A stretch of 7,850 nucleotides of DNA from Flavobacteriaceae bacterium (GTDB lineage Bacteria > Bacteroidota > Bacteroidia > Flavobacteriales > Flavobacteriaceae): assembly GCA_008081175.1 (NCBI GenBank), contig VMCW01000158.1:1-7850 (forward strand). Direction: 5' to 3'. This document shows positions 1 to 6,863 of the stretch, piece by piece. Each line of letters begins with the position of its first letter. Position 1 is the stretch's first letter. The notes below the pieces were generated by a model. That model ran no database searches. It saw only the letters and a program-made list of their open reading frames with translations, and was not told the origin of the DNA. Position numbers and translations under genes: made by a program.

Positions 1-726
1 TTATTGGAATTTTTAGATCATAATGAAATGGTTACGGTAAAAGACTATTTCTCCACAGCGCTAGAGCCTCATCTGGGGAGCTATATCCCTGCAGGGACGC
101 GAAACTTTTTTTGGATCACCGCACATTTGGATCCAAAACCCCTTTTCTCTCATTTTTATCATTGGTTTGAATTGGAACGTATGGATCAAGAACCCCATCA
201 AAATCCAATACGAGAAAAAGCCCTTTTGTACAATATTTTCGATTCGCGAAATGAAGGACTGGCCACCGCAGTAGAGGAAATGTTTATGCATGCGGGACTT
301 TATGATAAAAATCCAAGAGCGAGAGAAATTGTCTATATTCTCATTGCCCAACGTGCGGCTCGTGGTTTGGGTTCTTTGTATGCCCACGCGAATTTGATGC
401 CCATGGCAGAGGCTGGAAAAATTCATTCCGAATATACACCCAGGGGCTGGATGAAGACTGAAAAAGAACTCTTGCTCTTTGAACAACATTTGTATTTGAG
501 ACAACCGGGCTATGGAACCAGTTACATCACTGGGAAATATTTGATTGAAGAAATGATGATGGAAGTGGCCAAACTAAACGAAGAGCACTTTTCTATCAAA
601 ACTTTTTTTGATGAGCTCAACCGAATTGGAAATATTCCTGTTTCCCTGGGCAGATGGGAAATGACCCGAGACCCTTCTCAGCTGAAAGCCATTACCAATG
701 CGTATCAGCCTTTGGATAAATTATAA
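1..726 (+). CDS. DUF885-family protein, C-terminal part, probable inactive paralogue (5' partial)
   Basis: The frame is open to the first base, so this is the last 241 codons of a longer gene. The TTG at position 4 and ATG at 28 are unlikely starts because similarity to the downstream DUF885 gene already covers the first visible residues. Family members run to about 550-600 residues. By eye it aligns with that neighbour: Y-x-P..R-N-F-F-W (codons 28-38) against Y-x-P..RPGIFY, then H54-W-F-E against H431-E-A-I-P-G-H-H, then N-E85-G against V-E464-G-W, then a GYGTSY..GK segment against GQALSYKMGQ. The HE..PGHH motif is not kept: the glutamate after the first histidine is Trp and no histidine follows at the expected place. 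The first His and the later Glu remain. It probably forms an operon with the next gene. Family assignment rests on this alignment; loss of activity is inferred. N-terminal features are outside the window. Confidence 0.75.
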   Translation, partial: LLEFLDHNEMVTVKDYFSTALEPHLGSYIPAGTRNFFWITAHLDPKPLFSHFYHWFELERMDQEPHQNPIREKALLYNIFDSRNEGLATAVEEMFMHAGLYDKNPRAREIVYILIAQRAARGLGSLYAHANLMPMAEAGKIHSEYTPRGWMKTEKELLLFEQHLYLRQPGYGTSYITGKYLIEEMMMEVAKLNEEHFSIKTFFDELNRIGNIPVSLGRWEMTRDPSQLKAITNAYQPLDKL

Positions 727-743
727 AAAATAAATAGTAACAA

Positions 744-2552
744 ATGAAACACACTATAAGTCTTCTTTTTCTGATGCTGTCACTTTGCGCTTGCAATCAA
801 GAGCAGACAAGGGCTTCAGCATCAAAATCCTTAGCAATAATTTTTGAGGAGTACTATCAATTTAAAGATCGTATCAATCCCATAGAAGCCACAAAAGGGG
901 GTAATTTACAATACAATGAGTATATAGCCAATTATATTTCTGATGCCTACCAAACCGACTTGATCGCTGAATATTCCGTTTTTTTAAAGCGTTTAGCTCA
1001 AATCGATACTGCGCAACTTTCAACGGCAGATCTTTTGAGTATGAAGGTGATGCAATGGGATTGTGAGGTGAAATTGGAAGGCCTTCAAAATCCGTTGGTT
1101 ATTACTACGTCACCAATTTATAATTTACCGAGTTTTGAGTTGACTCCACTCATTCAAGTACAGTCTTTGCATTTGTATGTTGCCCAATTAGGCGCTGGGG
1201 GAAGCGTACATCCTTTTACTACAGTCAAAGACTATGAAGATTGGTTAAAGCGACTGGACGATTACATCGCCTTTTTAGATACCTCTGTTGCCAACATGAA
1301 GGAAGGGATGGCAAAAGGGATTGTATTGCCTAAAGTTTTGACCGAAAAAACGATAGTTCAACTGGAGGAATTTATCACGAAACCCGTTGAGAAACATTTG
1401 TTTTATAGACCCATTCAGTCTATGCCAGAGGGAATATCCCAATCGGATCGGGATCGTTTGGCGGAAGAATACCATAATGTTATTGAAACCAAACTAAGAC
1501 CAAAATACACTGAACTCAAGCAGTTTTTGGTAGCAGAATATTTACCCGTCTGCAGAACAACTTCTGGTATTGGTGCTTTACCTAATGGTGCAGCAACCTA
1601 CAACTACCTAATAAAGCTTCATACGACAACCAATCTAACGGCAGAGGAAATCCATGAATTAGGGAAGCAAGAAGTTAGGCGTATTTTATTGGAAATGGAA
1701 AAGGCTAAAAATCAAATTGGATTTAAAGGAGATATCAAAGCGTTTCTTGAATTCATTCGCAACAGTCCAGAACAGATGCCTTTTCAAGATCCGCAAGAGA
1801 TTATTGCTAATTTCAACCGAATAAAGGAAAAAATTAATGACAAGTTCGATCAGGTTTTTGAATTAACGCCCAAAGCAGATTTTGTAGTCAGGAGAACAGA
1901 AGCCTTTCGTGAGGCTTCGGCTAGTGCAGAATATGTTCCTGGAACAAAAGACGCCTCGCGACCCGGGATTTTTTATGTACCCATTCCCAACGTTTCTGAA
2001 TACAACAAGTTTGCAGACGAAGCGCTGTTTCTTCACGAAGCGATTCCAGGACATCACTATCAGTTGTCCTTGCAACAAGAAAACAAGGCTTTGCCTAAGT
2101 TTTTACATCCCGAAAGTTTGGGCGTTTTTGTAGAAGGATGGGCATTGTATGCAGAATCTCTAGGGAAGGAATTAGGTCTTTATGACGATCCCATTCAATA
2201 TTTTGGTATGTTGAGTATGGAAATGCACCGCGCGATTCGTTTGGTAGTAGATACGGGTATGCACAGCAAAGGATGGACACGAGAACAAGCCATCCAATAT
2301 TCGCTAGACCATGAAGCCGAGTCGGAAGCCTCTATCATTTCTGAAATTGAACGTTACATGGCCACTCCGGGTCAAGCGCTGTCTTACAAAATGGGTCAGA
2401 TCAAAATCAGAACCCTGAGAACCAAAGCAGAACAAAAACTCGGAGCGCAATTTGATGTAAGAGCATTTCACAGTCAAGTTCTGAATTCGGGAAGTTTACC
2501 TTTAGTTTTATTAGAGGAGAAAATTGAAAACTGGATCAATTCTCAGTTGTAG
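744..2552 (+). CDS. DUF885-family putative zinc metallopeptidase, lipoprotein
   Basis: This 602-residue protein has the usual full length for a DUF885 protein. Residues 1-17 form a lipoprotein signal: a basic start (MKH), a hydrophobic core and the lipobox L14-C15-A16-C17, so the mature protein is expected to be lipid-anchored outside the cytoplasm. Family hallmarks lie in the second half: AEYVPGT near 395, RPGIFY at 406-411, H431-E432-A-I-P-G-H437-H438, and E464-G-W-A about 33 residues later. These histidines and glutamates are the presumed metal ligands and catalytic base. They are followed by a conserved helical region (RLVVDTGMHSKGW) and GQALSYKMGQ near the end. The substrate is unknown; the family is generally treated as peptidase-like. 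The ATG at 744 is chosen because it gives the complete signal peptide, and the leader is A-rich without a clear ribosome-binding site. It starts 17 bp after a paralogue, so the two are probably co-transcribed. Confidence 0.9.
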   Translation: MKHTISLLFLMLSLCACNQEQTRASASKSLAIIFEEYYQFKDRINPIEATKGGNLQYNEYIANYISDAYQTDLIAEYSVFLKRLAQIDTAQLSTADLLSMKVMQWDCEVKLEGLQNPLVITTSPIYNLPSFELTPLIQVQSLHLYVAQLGAGGSVHPFTTVKDYEDWLKRLDDYIAFLDTSVANMKEGMAKGIVLPKVLTEKTIVQLEEFITKPVEKHLFYRPIQSMPEGISQSDRDRLAEEYHNVIETKLRPKYTELKQFLVAEYLPVCRTTSGIGALPNGAATYNYLIKLHTTTNLTAEEIHELGKQEVRRILLEMEKAKNQIGFKGDIKAFLEFIRNSPEQMPFQDPQEIIANFNRIKEKINDKFDQVFELTPKADFVVRRTEAFREASASAEYVPGTKDASRPGIFYVPIPNVSEYNKFADEALFLHEAIPGHHYQLSLQQENKALPKFLHPESLGVFVEGWALYAESLGKELGLYDDPIQYFGMLSMEMHRAIRLVVDTGMHSKGWTREQAIQYSLDHEAESEASIISEIERYMATPGQALSYKMGQIKIRTLRTKAEQKLGAQFDVRAFHSQVLNSGSLPLVLLEEKIENWINSQL

Positions 2553-2557
2553 AATTT

Positions 2558-2576
2558 TAGTTTCCTGATGAAACTA
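2558..2576 (+). terminator. weak hairpin after DUF885 gene, possible terminator
   Basis: TAGTTTC and GAAACTA form a perfect 7-bp inverted repeat around a 5-nt loop, beginning 6 bp after the stop codon. Only two G:C pairs are present and no clean T-run follows, so it is at best a weak terminator or an mRNA 3'-end structure. Confidence 0.35.
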
Positions 2577-2581
2577 TATTC

Positions 2582-2698
2582 TTAATTGATAATGGGTTTG
2601 CCATTTTCTTCGATAAGTTGCATGGTATTTTTGAGTTGCGACTTTATCTCACTTTTAGAGTTTTGATAGAGGCTTTTCTTCAACAACTTGATATGAGA
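2582..2698 (-). pseudogene. possible C-terminal gene remnant
   Basis: On the minus strand 38 codons plus a TAA read as a plausible protein tail rich in Lys, Ser and Leu, ending EENGKPIIN. A stop lies immediately upstream in the same frame (2699-2701), and the only ATG is internal (codon 26), so it cannot be a complete gene as it stands. I do not recognise the family. It could be the relic of a decayed gene or chance; an AT-rich spacer makes a protein-like run of this length somewhat unexpected but not impossible. Confidence 0.2.
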
Positions 2699-2753
2699 TT
2701 ATATAGATATCTCTTCTTTAACTCATTTGTTATTATACCTTCACTTTAGTAGT

Positions 2754-2774
2754 TGACTATTTTAACAAAAGTCA
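2754..2774. promoter_or_regulatory. imperfect palindrome upstream of cytochrome gene
   Basis: TGACT at 2754-2758 and AGTCA at 2770-2774 are inverted, with TTT and AAA pairing further in. The site lies about 100 bp before the cytochrome start, where an operator could sit. It matches neither the FNR nor the CRP consensus well, and no regulator is encoded nearby, so this is only a candidate. Confidence 0.15.
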
Positions 2775-2871
2775 CATCTTCAGATTTTATTTAAAATAAT
2801 AGTAAATAATAAATGGTATCTTGTTCCATATTTTTACTTAAAAAGTCTCATTCACTAACGATAAAAGTAAA

Positions 2872-4137
2872 ATGCTATTCGGTTCTAATTTTTTTAATAC
2901 CAGTGTTCTTACTTGTAGTAAAGTGCTAATGTCTTTCGTTACGGTCTTATCTTTATTTTCCTGTAATTCGTTCAAAAGTGAATTTGTAGAAATTGAGCCA
3001 ATTGCAACTCATGCAAACGGTTTGGAGTATTTAGGCATGCAAACTTGTACTGAATGCCATAAAGATATAGTAGAAGCTCATAAAAAGACAGCTCATTACA
3101 ACACCTCTTCTAAAACAGATGCTAGCGCATTTAATCAGATTTTAAATTCACAGCCTAATTATATCAATCTAGATGATGGTACCAAAATAGAAATCACCAA
3201 AGAAGGAAAAACAATTTATCAAGATTTTTATGTTTTAGGCAATCCAAATCCTGTGTACCACACTCCGATGGATATTACAATAGGGTCCGGTTATAGAGGA
3301 CAATCGTTTTTGTATTGGAATGAAGATCAATTATTTCAAAATCAAGCTTCTGTAATAGGAACAATGGAAGGATGGATTAATAGCCCTGGTTATGCATCCC
3401 AAATAAACAATACTAGAGCTGTAGTACCCAGATGTATGGAGTGTCACAGTACCTATGCAGCCTCTATAGAGTCAAATGCAAATAGGATTTCCAATAAATA
3501 TGATATTAATAATATAGTGCTTGGAATTGATTGTCAGAGATGTCACGGCGATGTGAAAGAGCATGTTGTTTTTCACAGGGAATATCCCGAAATAAAAGAA
3601 GGACAACACATATTAAAATACAGCGAATTAACCCAAAAACAAAGAATGGATGCTTGTGCTCTTTGTCATTCTGGTTTTCGTCAACCTGCGTGGGATCAAG
3701 AAAACAGAAAATTTATCTCAAGCTTCTCCTATCAAGTTGGGGATAATCTAGATGACTTTTTATTAAAAAGTAATATGGGTTCTAAAAATAATCCACAACC
3801 AGAAATTCACGCTAATCAAATCAAGCTTTTAACAGACTCTAAATGCTTTAAGATGTCCGAAAATATGGATTGTGCCACTTGTCATGATCCTCATGAACAA
3901 GAAAGAGGTGACTTTCAAAACTTTAGTTTAAAGTGCATTAGTTGTCATCAAAGTCAGGCACACACTCAAAAAACATTGAGCTTGGCCAATGCCAACTTCA
4001 ATGATTGTGCTTCTTGCCATATGCCTTTTGTGGATAGTAAAGCTATGCAAGTAGACCTAAACTTAAACCAATTGACGCCTATTCAAATTCGAAACCATTT
4101 TATAAGTATTTATCCTCAAGAAAATAGCCTTCCTTAA
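2872..4137 (+). CDS. seven-haem c-type cytochrome, probable lipoprotein
   Basis: This 421-residue protein has seven CxxCH haem c-attachment motifs, with first cysteines at residues 59, 188, 221, 262, 334, 355 and 379. The layout (one N-terminal haem, a gap of about 125 residues, then six haems, with a KCFKMS stretch before CATCHDPHE and a final CASCHMP) resembles cytochrome c554-type multihaem proteins. Residues 17-31 look like a hydrophobic signal ending in the lipobox L28-F-S-C31. The ATG at 2872 is preferred because it is the first start after an in-frame TAA and supplies the only Lys before the hydrophobic core. Haem attachment occurs outside the cytoplasm, so it probably transfers electrons in the periplasm or at the outer membrane. 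The gene stands alone between two spacers over 300 bp and converges on the dehydrogenase operon. Its coding sequence looks AT-richer than its neighbours. The redox partner and any enzymatic activity cannot be told from sequence. Confidence 0.88.
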   Translation: MLFGSNFFNTSVLTCSKVLMSFVTVLSLFSCNSFKSEFVEIEPIATHANGLEYLGMQTCTECHKDIVEAHKKTAHYNTSSKTDASAFNQILNSQPNYINLDDGTKIEITKEGKTIYQDFYVLGNPNPVYHTPMDITIGSGYRGQSFLYWNEDQLFQNQASVIGTMEGWINSPGYASQINNTRAVVPRCMECHSTYAASIESNANRISNKYDINNIVLGIDCQRCHGDVKEHVVFHREYPEIKEGQHILKYSELTQKQRMDACALCHSGFRQPAWDQENRKFISSFSYQVGDNLDDFLLKSNMGSKNNPQPEIHANQIKLLTDSKCFKMSENMDCATCHDPHEQERGDFQNFSLKCISCHQSQAHTQKTLSLANANFNDCASCHMPFVDSKAMQVDLNLNQLTPIQIRNHFISIYPQENSLP

Positions 4138-4156
4138 TTTTAAAAATTAAGTTTTT
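4133..4156 (+). terminator. terminator-like hairpin of the cytochrome gene
   Basis: CTTAATTTT (4133-4141) and AAAATTAAG (4143-4151) are perfectly inverted and can form a 7-bp stem with a 5-nt loop, directly followed by five T residues. The cytochrome stop codon lies inside the stem. The stem is almost all A:T, so strength is uncertain, but the position and T-run fit an intrinsic terminator. Confidence 0.5.
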
Positions 4157-4466
4157 GTTCATTTATTTTCAGCGTCTTTTAACATAAATAAAGAATACAA
4201 CTCTGAATATAGATGAAATTTAAATGAAATAAATTCCAATTATTTTAACTCTTTCCCTCTTGAAAGGTAAATTTTGATTCTGTTGTCAGAGTAAAAAAAT
4301 AAGGGGAATGATATTGGTTATCACTCCCCTTATATTTGAATAGGGATTTCATTTTTAATTTATACTCCTTAAAAGTCTAAAAAAGAAAAAGGTTATGAAT
4401 TAGATGAATATACCCCTTTCTAAGTGACTATATTAACTAGAAATAAAATTCCCAAATCCTATTGGA
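4138..4466. other. convergent intergenic spacer
   Basis: This 329-bp gap lies between the 3' ends of the cytochrome gene and the dehydrogenase small-subunit gene. It contains the end of one terminator-like hairpin and a strong one at 4299-4333. I see no credible gene, RNA gene or repeat in the remainder. Confidence 0.7.
4293..4333 (-). terminator. strong intrinsic terminator of the GMC dehydrogenase operon
   Basis: Two 15-base arms (4299-4313 and 4319-4333) flank a 5-nt loop and contain a GGGG/CCCC block. The single imperfection is an A-C mismatch when read on the plus strand but a G-U pair on the minus-strand RNA. The minus-strand stem is followed by a run of seven U residues (A-run at 4293-4299). 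Both points indicate it serves minus-strand transcription, ending about 130 bp past the small-subunit stop. It may also stop read-through from the opposite side. Confidence 0.85.
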
Positions 4467-5039
4467 TTATAAAGACCAGGATTTCCCTCCTGTCGTCTCT
4501 TCAAGATCCACACATCCTCTGTAATCTCCAGGTACTGGAGCATAAGCAAGTACATTTTCTCCAATAAACTCATTGGTTTTGTATGCATTTACCGTAAGGC
4601 TACGCAATTGATTTGCAAATCCTGCAGCAAGGTCTCCTTTTGCGGGAGGGTTCCCAGATTTTAAATGTTTTGCTAGTTCTGCGTCCCAGTCTGCTGCTGT
4701 CAATTGACCTGCATTTGCTTTTCCAGAAGCTTCAAGAGCAGCACTTTTAAAGGCAGCCCAACCTTCCTTAAAAGATGCTTTGTTGTCCTCATTCCAGACC
4801 CCATCTGCATAAGCATCTAAAAACTCAGGTAGCTTAAGCTCAATAGCTCCTGGGGTGTCTGTACTAGGAATAATTAAATCCATAATACTGGATAACATTC
4901 CAAAATCTTCTTGTGGAACAAAGACAGGAGTGTAACTAACTGCTGATTGACAGCTTTGAAAGAAACCAACTACTGTAGGTGTCACTGCTATAGCACCGAT
5001 ACCTGTTCCTATATTTTTTAATGCTTTTCTTCTATCCAT
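4467..5039 (-). CDS. gluconate 2-dehydrogenase subunit 3-like small subunit of GMC dehydrogenase
   Basis: This 190-residue protein matches the gluconate_2-dh3 type (small or gamma subunit) found with membrane-linked FAD sugar dehydrogenases. The N-terminus D2-R-R-K-A-L-K resembles a twin-arginine motif and is followed by a Gly/Ala/Ile/Val-rich hydrophobic segment ending FFQSC30, so it may also be a Tat-exported lipoprotein. The mature part begins with a typical helix (DFGMLSSIMDLIIPSTDTPGA) and ends with an APVPGDYRGCVDL segment, both characteristic as I remember the family. In related complexes this subunit has no catalytic role; it carries the signal-less large subunit through the Tat system and stabilises it. 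It starts 11 bp after the large-subunit stop in the same direction, so the two form an operon. It has no haem motif, so it cannot replace the missing cytochrome subunit. Confidence 0.87.
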   Translation of the reverse strand: MDRRKALKNIGTGIGAIAVTPTVVGFFQSCQSAVSYTPVFVPQEDFGMLSSIMDLIIPSTDTPGAIELKLPEFLDAYADGVWNEDNKASFKEGWAAFKSAALEASGKANAGQLTAADWDAELAKHLKSGNPPAKGDLAAGFANQLRSLTVNAYKTNEFIGENVLAYAPVPGDYRGCVDLEETTGGKSWSL

Positions 5040-5050
5040 TATATTGTGTA

Positions 5051-6742
5051 TTAAAGATTCATTTTTTTCAATTCTTCCACAGCGTGGTTTGCTGCACGAG
5101 CAGTCAAAGCCATATAAGTAAGGGAAGGGTTTACATTTCCTGCTGAGGTCATTGATGATCCATCTGTTACAAAAACATTCGGTACTTCGTGTACTTGATT
5201 GTGTTTGTTGAGAACAGAAGTTTTTGGATCGTGTCCCATACGTGCGGTACCCATTTCGTGAATCCCTAATCCTAAGGCATAATCACCATCGTACCCTCTA
5301 ACATTTTTAAATCCTGCATTCTCAAGCATTTCAACAGCTTGTTGTTGCATGTCTTTTCGCATGTTGCGTTCGTTTTCCTTGATGGTAGCGTCGAAAGTAA
5401 CCGTCGGTAAGCCCCATTGGTCTAACTTTTCGTAATTCAAGGTCATACGGTTGTCTTCGTAGGGAAGAACTTCACCAAAACCTCCTAAACCAATACTCCA
5501 GTTTCCTGGTTTGAGTACTTCTTCTTTAAATTGTGCACCATATCCCATTTCAGCTACTTTTGAAGTCCAGCCTCCTCTAGAACCTCCCCCTTGATAACCA
5601 TAGCCTCTCAAGAAGTCTTTTTGGTTGGTATCACCACCAATATTTCTAAATCTAGGGATATAGATTCCGTTGTTTCTTCTTCCAAAATAATACTTGTCCT
5701 GGAAATCATCAGTAGAAGCAGAAGCTCCTACTCCAAGGTGGTGGTCCATAATATTTCTACCTAATTGATCTGATGCATTACCCATACCATTTGGAAATGC
5801 TTCCGATTTGGATTGCATCAAGATAGAAGTCGAAGCTACTGTAGAAGCACAAAGGAAGATCACTTTAGCTTTAAACTCAATGACTTCCTTAGTCTCTGTA
5901 TCAATGACACGAACACCTGTTGCTCTTTTTTTATCGGCATCATACATTACTTCATGAACAATAGAGTTGGGTCTCAAAGTCATGTTTCCTGTTTTTTCGG
6001 CCGCTGGTAGTGTAGAAGAAACACTACTAAAATATGCTCCAAAAGGACATCCTCTCATACAACGTGCTCTGTATTGACAGCTCATTCTACCCAATCCAGG
6101 TTTTGTCCCTTCTGTAATGATAGCTGTTCTACCTATAGTTAGTATTCTATCCTTATATGCTTTTGAAATGGAAGACTGCAGATGATCTTCTACACAATTC
6201 ATATCCATAGGCTTTAAGTAATTTCCATCAGGAAATTGGGGAAGTCCCACATTTTGACCACTGACACCAATATACCCTTCTACATAGTTATACCAAGGGG
6301 CGATGTCTTTATATCGAATGGGCCAGTCAACAGCAACACCTTCTTTAAGGTTTGCTTCAAAATCAAAGTCCGTTAAGCGATAAGATTGTCTACCCCAAGT
6401 GATGGATCTCCCTCCCACATGGTAACCACGCATCCAGTCGAAACGGTTGGTTTCGTTGTAGGGGTGATCTAAGTCATTTACAAAAAAATGTTTGCTTGAT
6501 TCTTTTGTTGTATATCTAGTTCTACTTTGTTTACCTTGTGTTTTTCTGGTTTCGTTTGTGATCACATCACCTGTTTTGTAATCCCATGGATCATCATTCA
6601 TCGTGGGATAATCTTCGACGTGTTTGATCATACGTCCTCGTTCAAGAACCAGTGTTTTTAGTCCTTTTTCGCAAAGTTCTTTCGCTGCCCAGCCACCGCT
6701 GATTCCTGTTCCGACAACTATCGCGTCAAATTGTGTTTCCAT
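5051..6742 (-). CDS. GMC-family FAD-dependent sugar dehydrogenase, large subunit, with predicted Fe-S motif
   Basis: This complete 563-residue GMC oxidoreductase starts with a Rossmann FAD motif (G11-T-G13-I-S-G16) and the ribose-binding acidic residue E34 in LVLERG. A GGRSITWGRQSYR segment (110-122) follows. The C-terminal domain has the GMC catalytic pair, H495 (GIHEMGTARMG) and N538 (GNVNPSLTY). Cysteines 222, 228 and 232 are spaced C-x5-C-x3-C, ending CPFGA, like the [3Fe-4S] site of Burkholderia FAD-glucose dehydrogenase. There is no signal peptide, so it probably leaves the cytoplasm bound to the small subunit encoded next. The family oxidises sugars and sugar acids (glucose, gluconate, fructose, or glycosides at C3). 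Sequence alone does not fix the substrate, but the exported TIM-barrel neighbour makes a glycoside 3-dehydrogenase plausible. Electrons should pass to a c-type cytochrome. The ATG at 6742 is chosen because it lies just ahead of the FAD motif. Confidence 0.92.
   Translation of the reverse strand: METQFDAIVVGTGISGGWAAKELCEKGLKTLVLERGRMIKHVEDYPTMNDDPWDYKTGDVITNETRKTQGKQSRTRYTTKESSKHFFVNDLDHPYNETNRFDWMRGYHVGGRSITWGRQSYRLTDFDFEANLKEGVAVDWPIRYKDIAPWYNYVEGYIGVSGQNVGLPQFPDGNYLKPMDMNCVEDHLQSSISKAYKDRILTIGRTAIITEGTKPGLGRMSCQYRARCMRGCPFGAYFSSVSSTLPAAEKTGNMTLRPNSIVHEVMYDADKKRATGVRVIDTETKEVIEFKAKVIFLCASTVASTSILMQSKSEAFPNGMGNASDQLGRNIMDHHLGVGASASTDDFQDKYYFGRRNNGIYIPRFRNIGGDTNQKDFLRGYGYQGGGSRGGWTSKVAEMGYGAQFKEEVLKPGNWSIGLGGFGEVLPYEDNRMTLNYEKLDQWGLPTVTFDATIKENERNMRKDMQQQAVEMLENAGFKNVRGYDGDYALGLGIHEMGTARMGHDPKTSVLNKHNQVHEVPNVFVTDGSSMTSAGNVNPSLTYMALTARAANHAVEELKKMNL
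6047..6079 (-). other. C-x5-C-x3-C codons, predicted iron-sulfur site
   Basis: These bases encode residues 222-232 of the GMC large subunit, with cysteines at 222, 228 and 232 followed by PFGA. In FAD-glucose dehydrogenase of Burkholderia cepacia I recall cysteines 212, 218 and 222 binding a [3Fe-4S] cluster, with identical spacing. Cluster binding here is therefore a prediction by analogy. Confidence 0.65.
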
Positions 6743-6776
6743 TTGTTTTATTATTTGTTTTTGAAAGAAAGTAAAC

Positions 6777-6784
6777 CAAATATA
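6777..6784 (-). promoter_or_regulatory. candidate -7 promoter box for the GMC operon
   Basis: The minus strand reads TATATTTG, an exact match to the Bacteroidota -7 consensus TAnnTTTG. It lies about 35 bp before the GMC start codon, implying a short leader. I do not find a clear -33 TTG at the usual distance, so this is a moderate call. Confidence 0.45.
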
Positions 6785-6796
6785 GTTATTTAGTGC

Positions 6797-6824
6797 TTTG
6801 TTATTTGATAATTAGTTAAATTTA
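6797..6824 (+). promoter_or_regulatory. candidate promoter for the TIM-barrel gene
   Basis: TTTG at 6797-6800 is followed 16 bp later by TAAATTTA at 6817-6824, one base off TAnnTTTG. The spacer is slightly short for Bacteroidota promoters. It lies about 40 bp before the start codon in the 121-bp divergent region, so a promoter is expected somewhere here, but this exact site is uncertain. Confidence 0.25.
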
Positions 6825-6863
6825 GATTCATTTATTAAATAAAAGTTTAATTCAATCGTATTT

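Larger units (their letters stand above)
2553..2871. other. AT-rich intergenic spacer
   Basis: This 319-bp stretch has no full gene. It holds a short hairpin just after the upstream stop (2558-2576), a stop-bounded reverse-strand reading frame that may be a gene remnant (2582-2698), and an imperfect palindrome (2754-2774) ahead of the cytochrome gene. I found no exact TAnnTTTG promoter box for that gene. An in-frame TAA at 2839 precedes its ATG with no other start between. Confidence 0.6.

Noticed and set aside
61..504. 147-codon reverse frame opposite the first DUF885 gene
   Set aside because: It lies wholly antisense to a frame with clear family similarity and shows no recognisable motif of its own.
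3531..3746. 71-codon frame inside the cytochrome gene
   Set aside because: It is an out-of-frame shadow of a gene whose frame is fixed by seven haem motifs.
4245..4352. Minus-strand 35-codon frame starting at ATG 4352 with AAGGAG 12 bases upstream
   Set aside because: It runs straight through the strong terminator hairpin and T-run, the Shine-Dalgarno spacing is long, and genes here do not use such sites. The frame is best explained by chance.
4386..4432. AAAGG / CCTTT inverted pairing in the convergent spacer
   Set aside because: Only five pairs around a long, poorly paired interior; not convincing as a hairpin or RNA gene.
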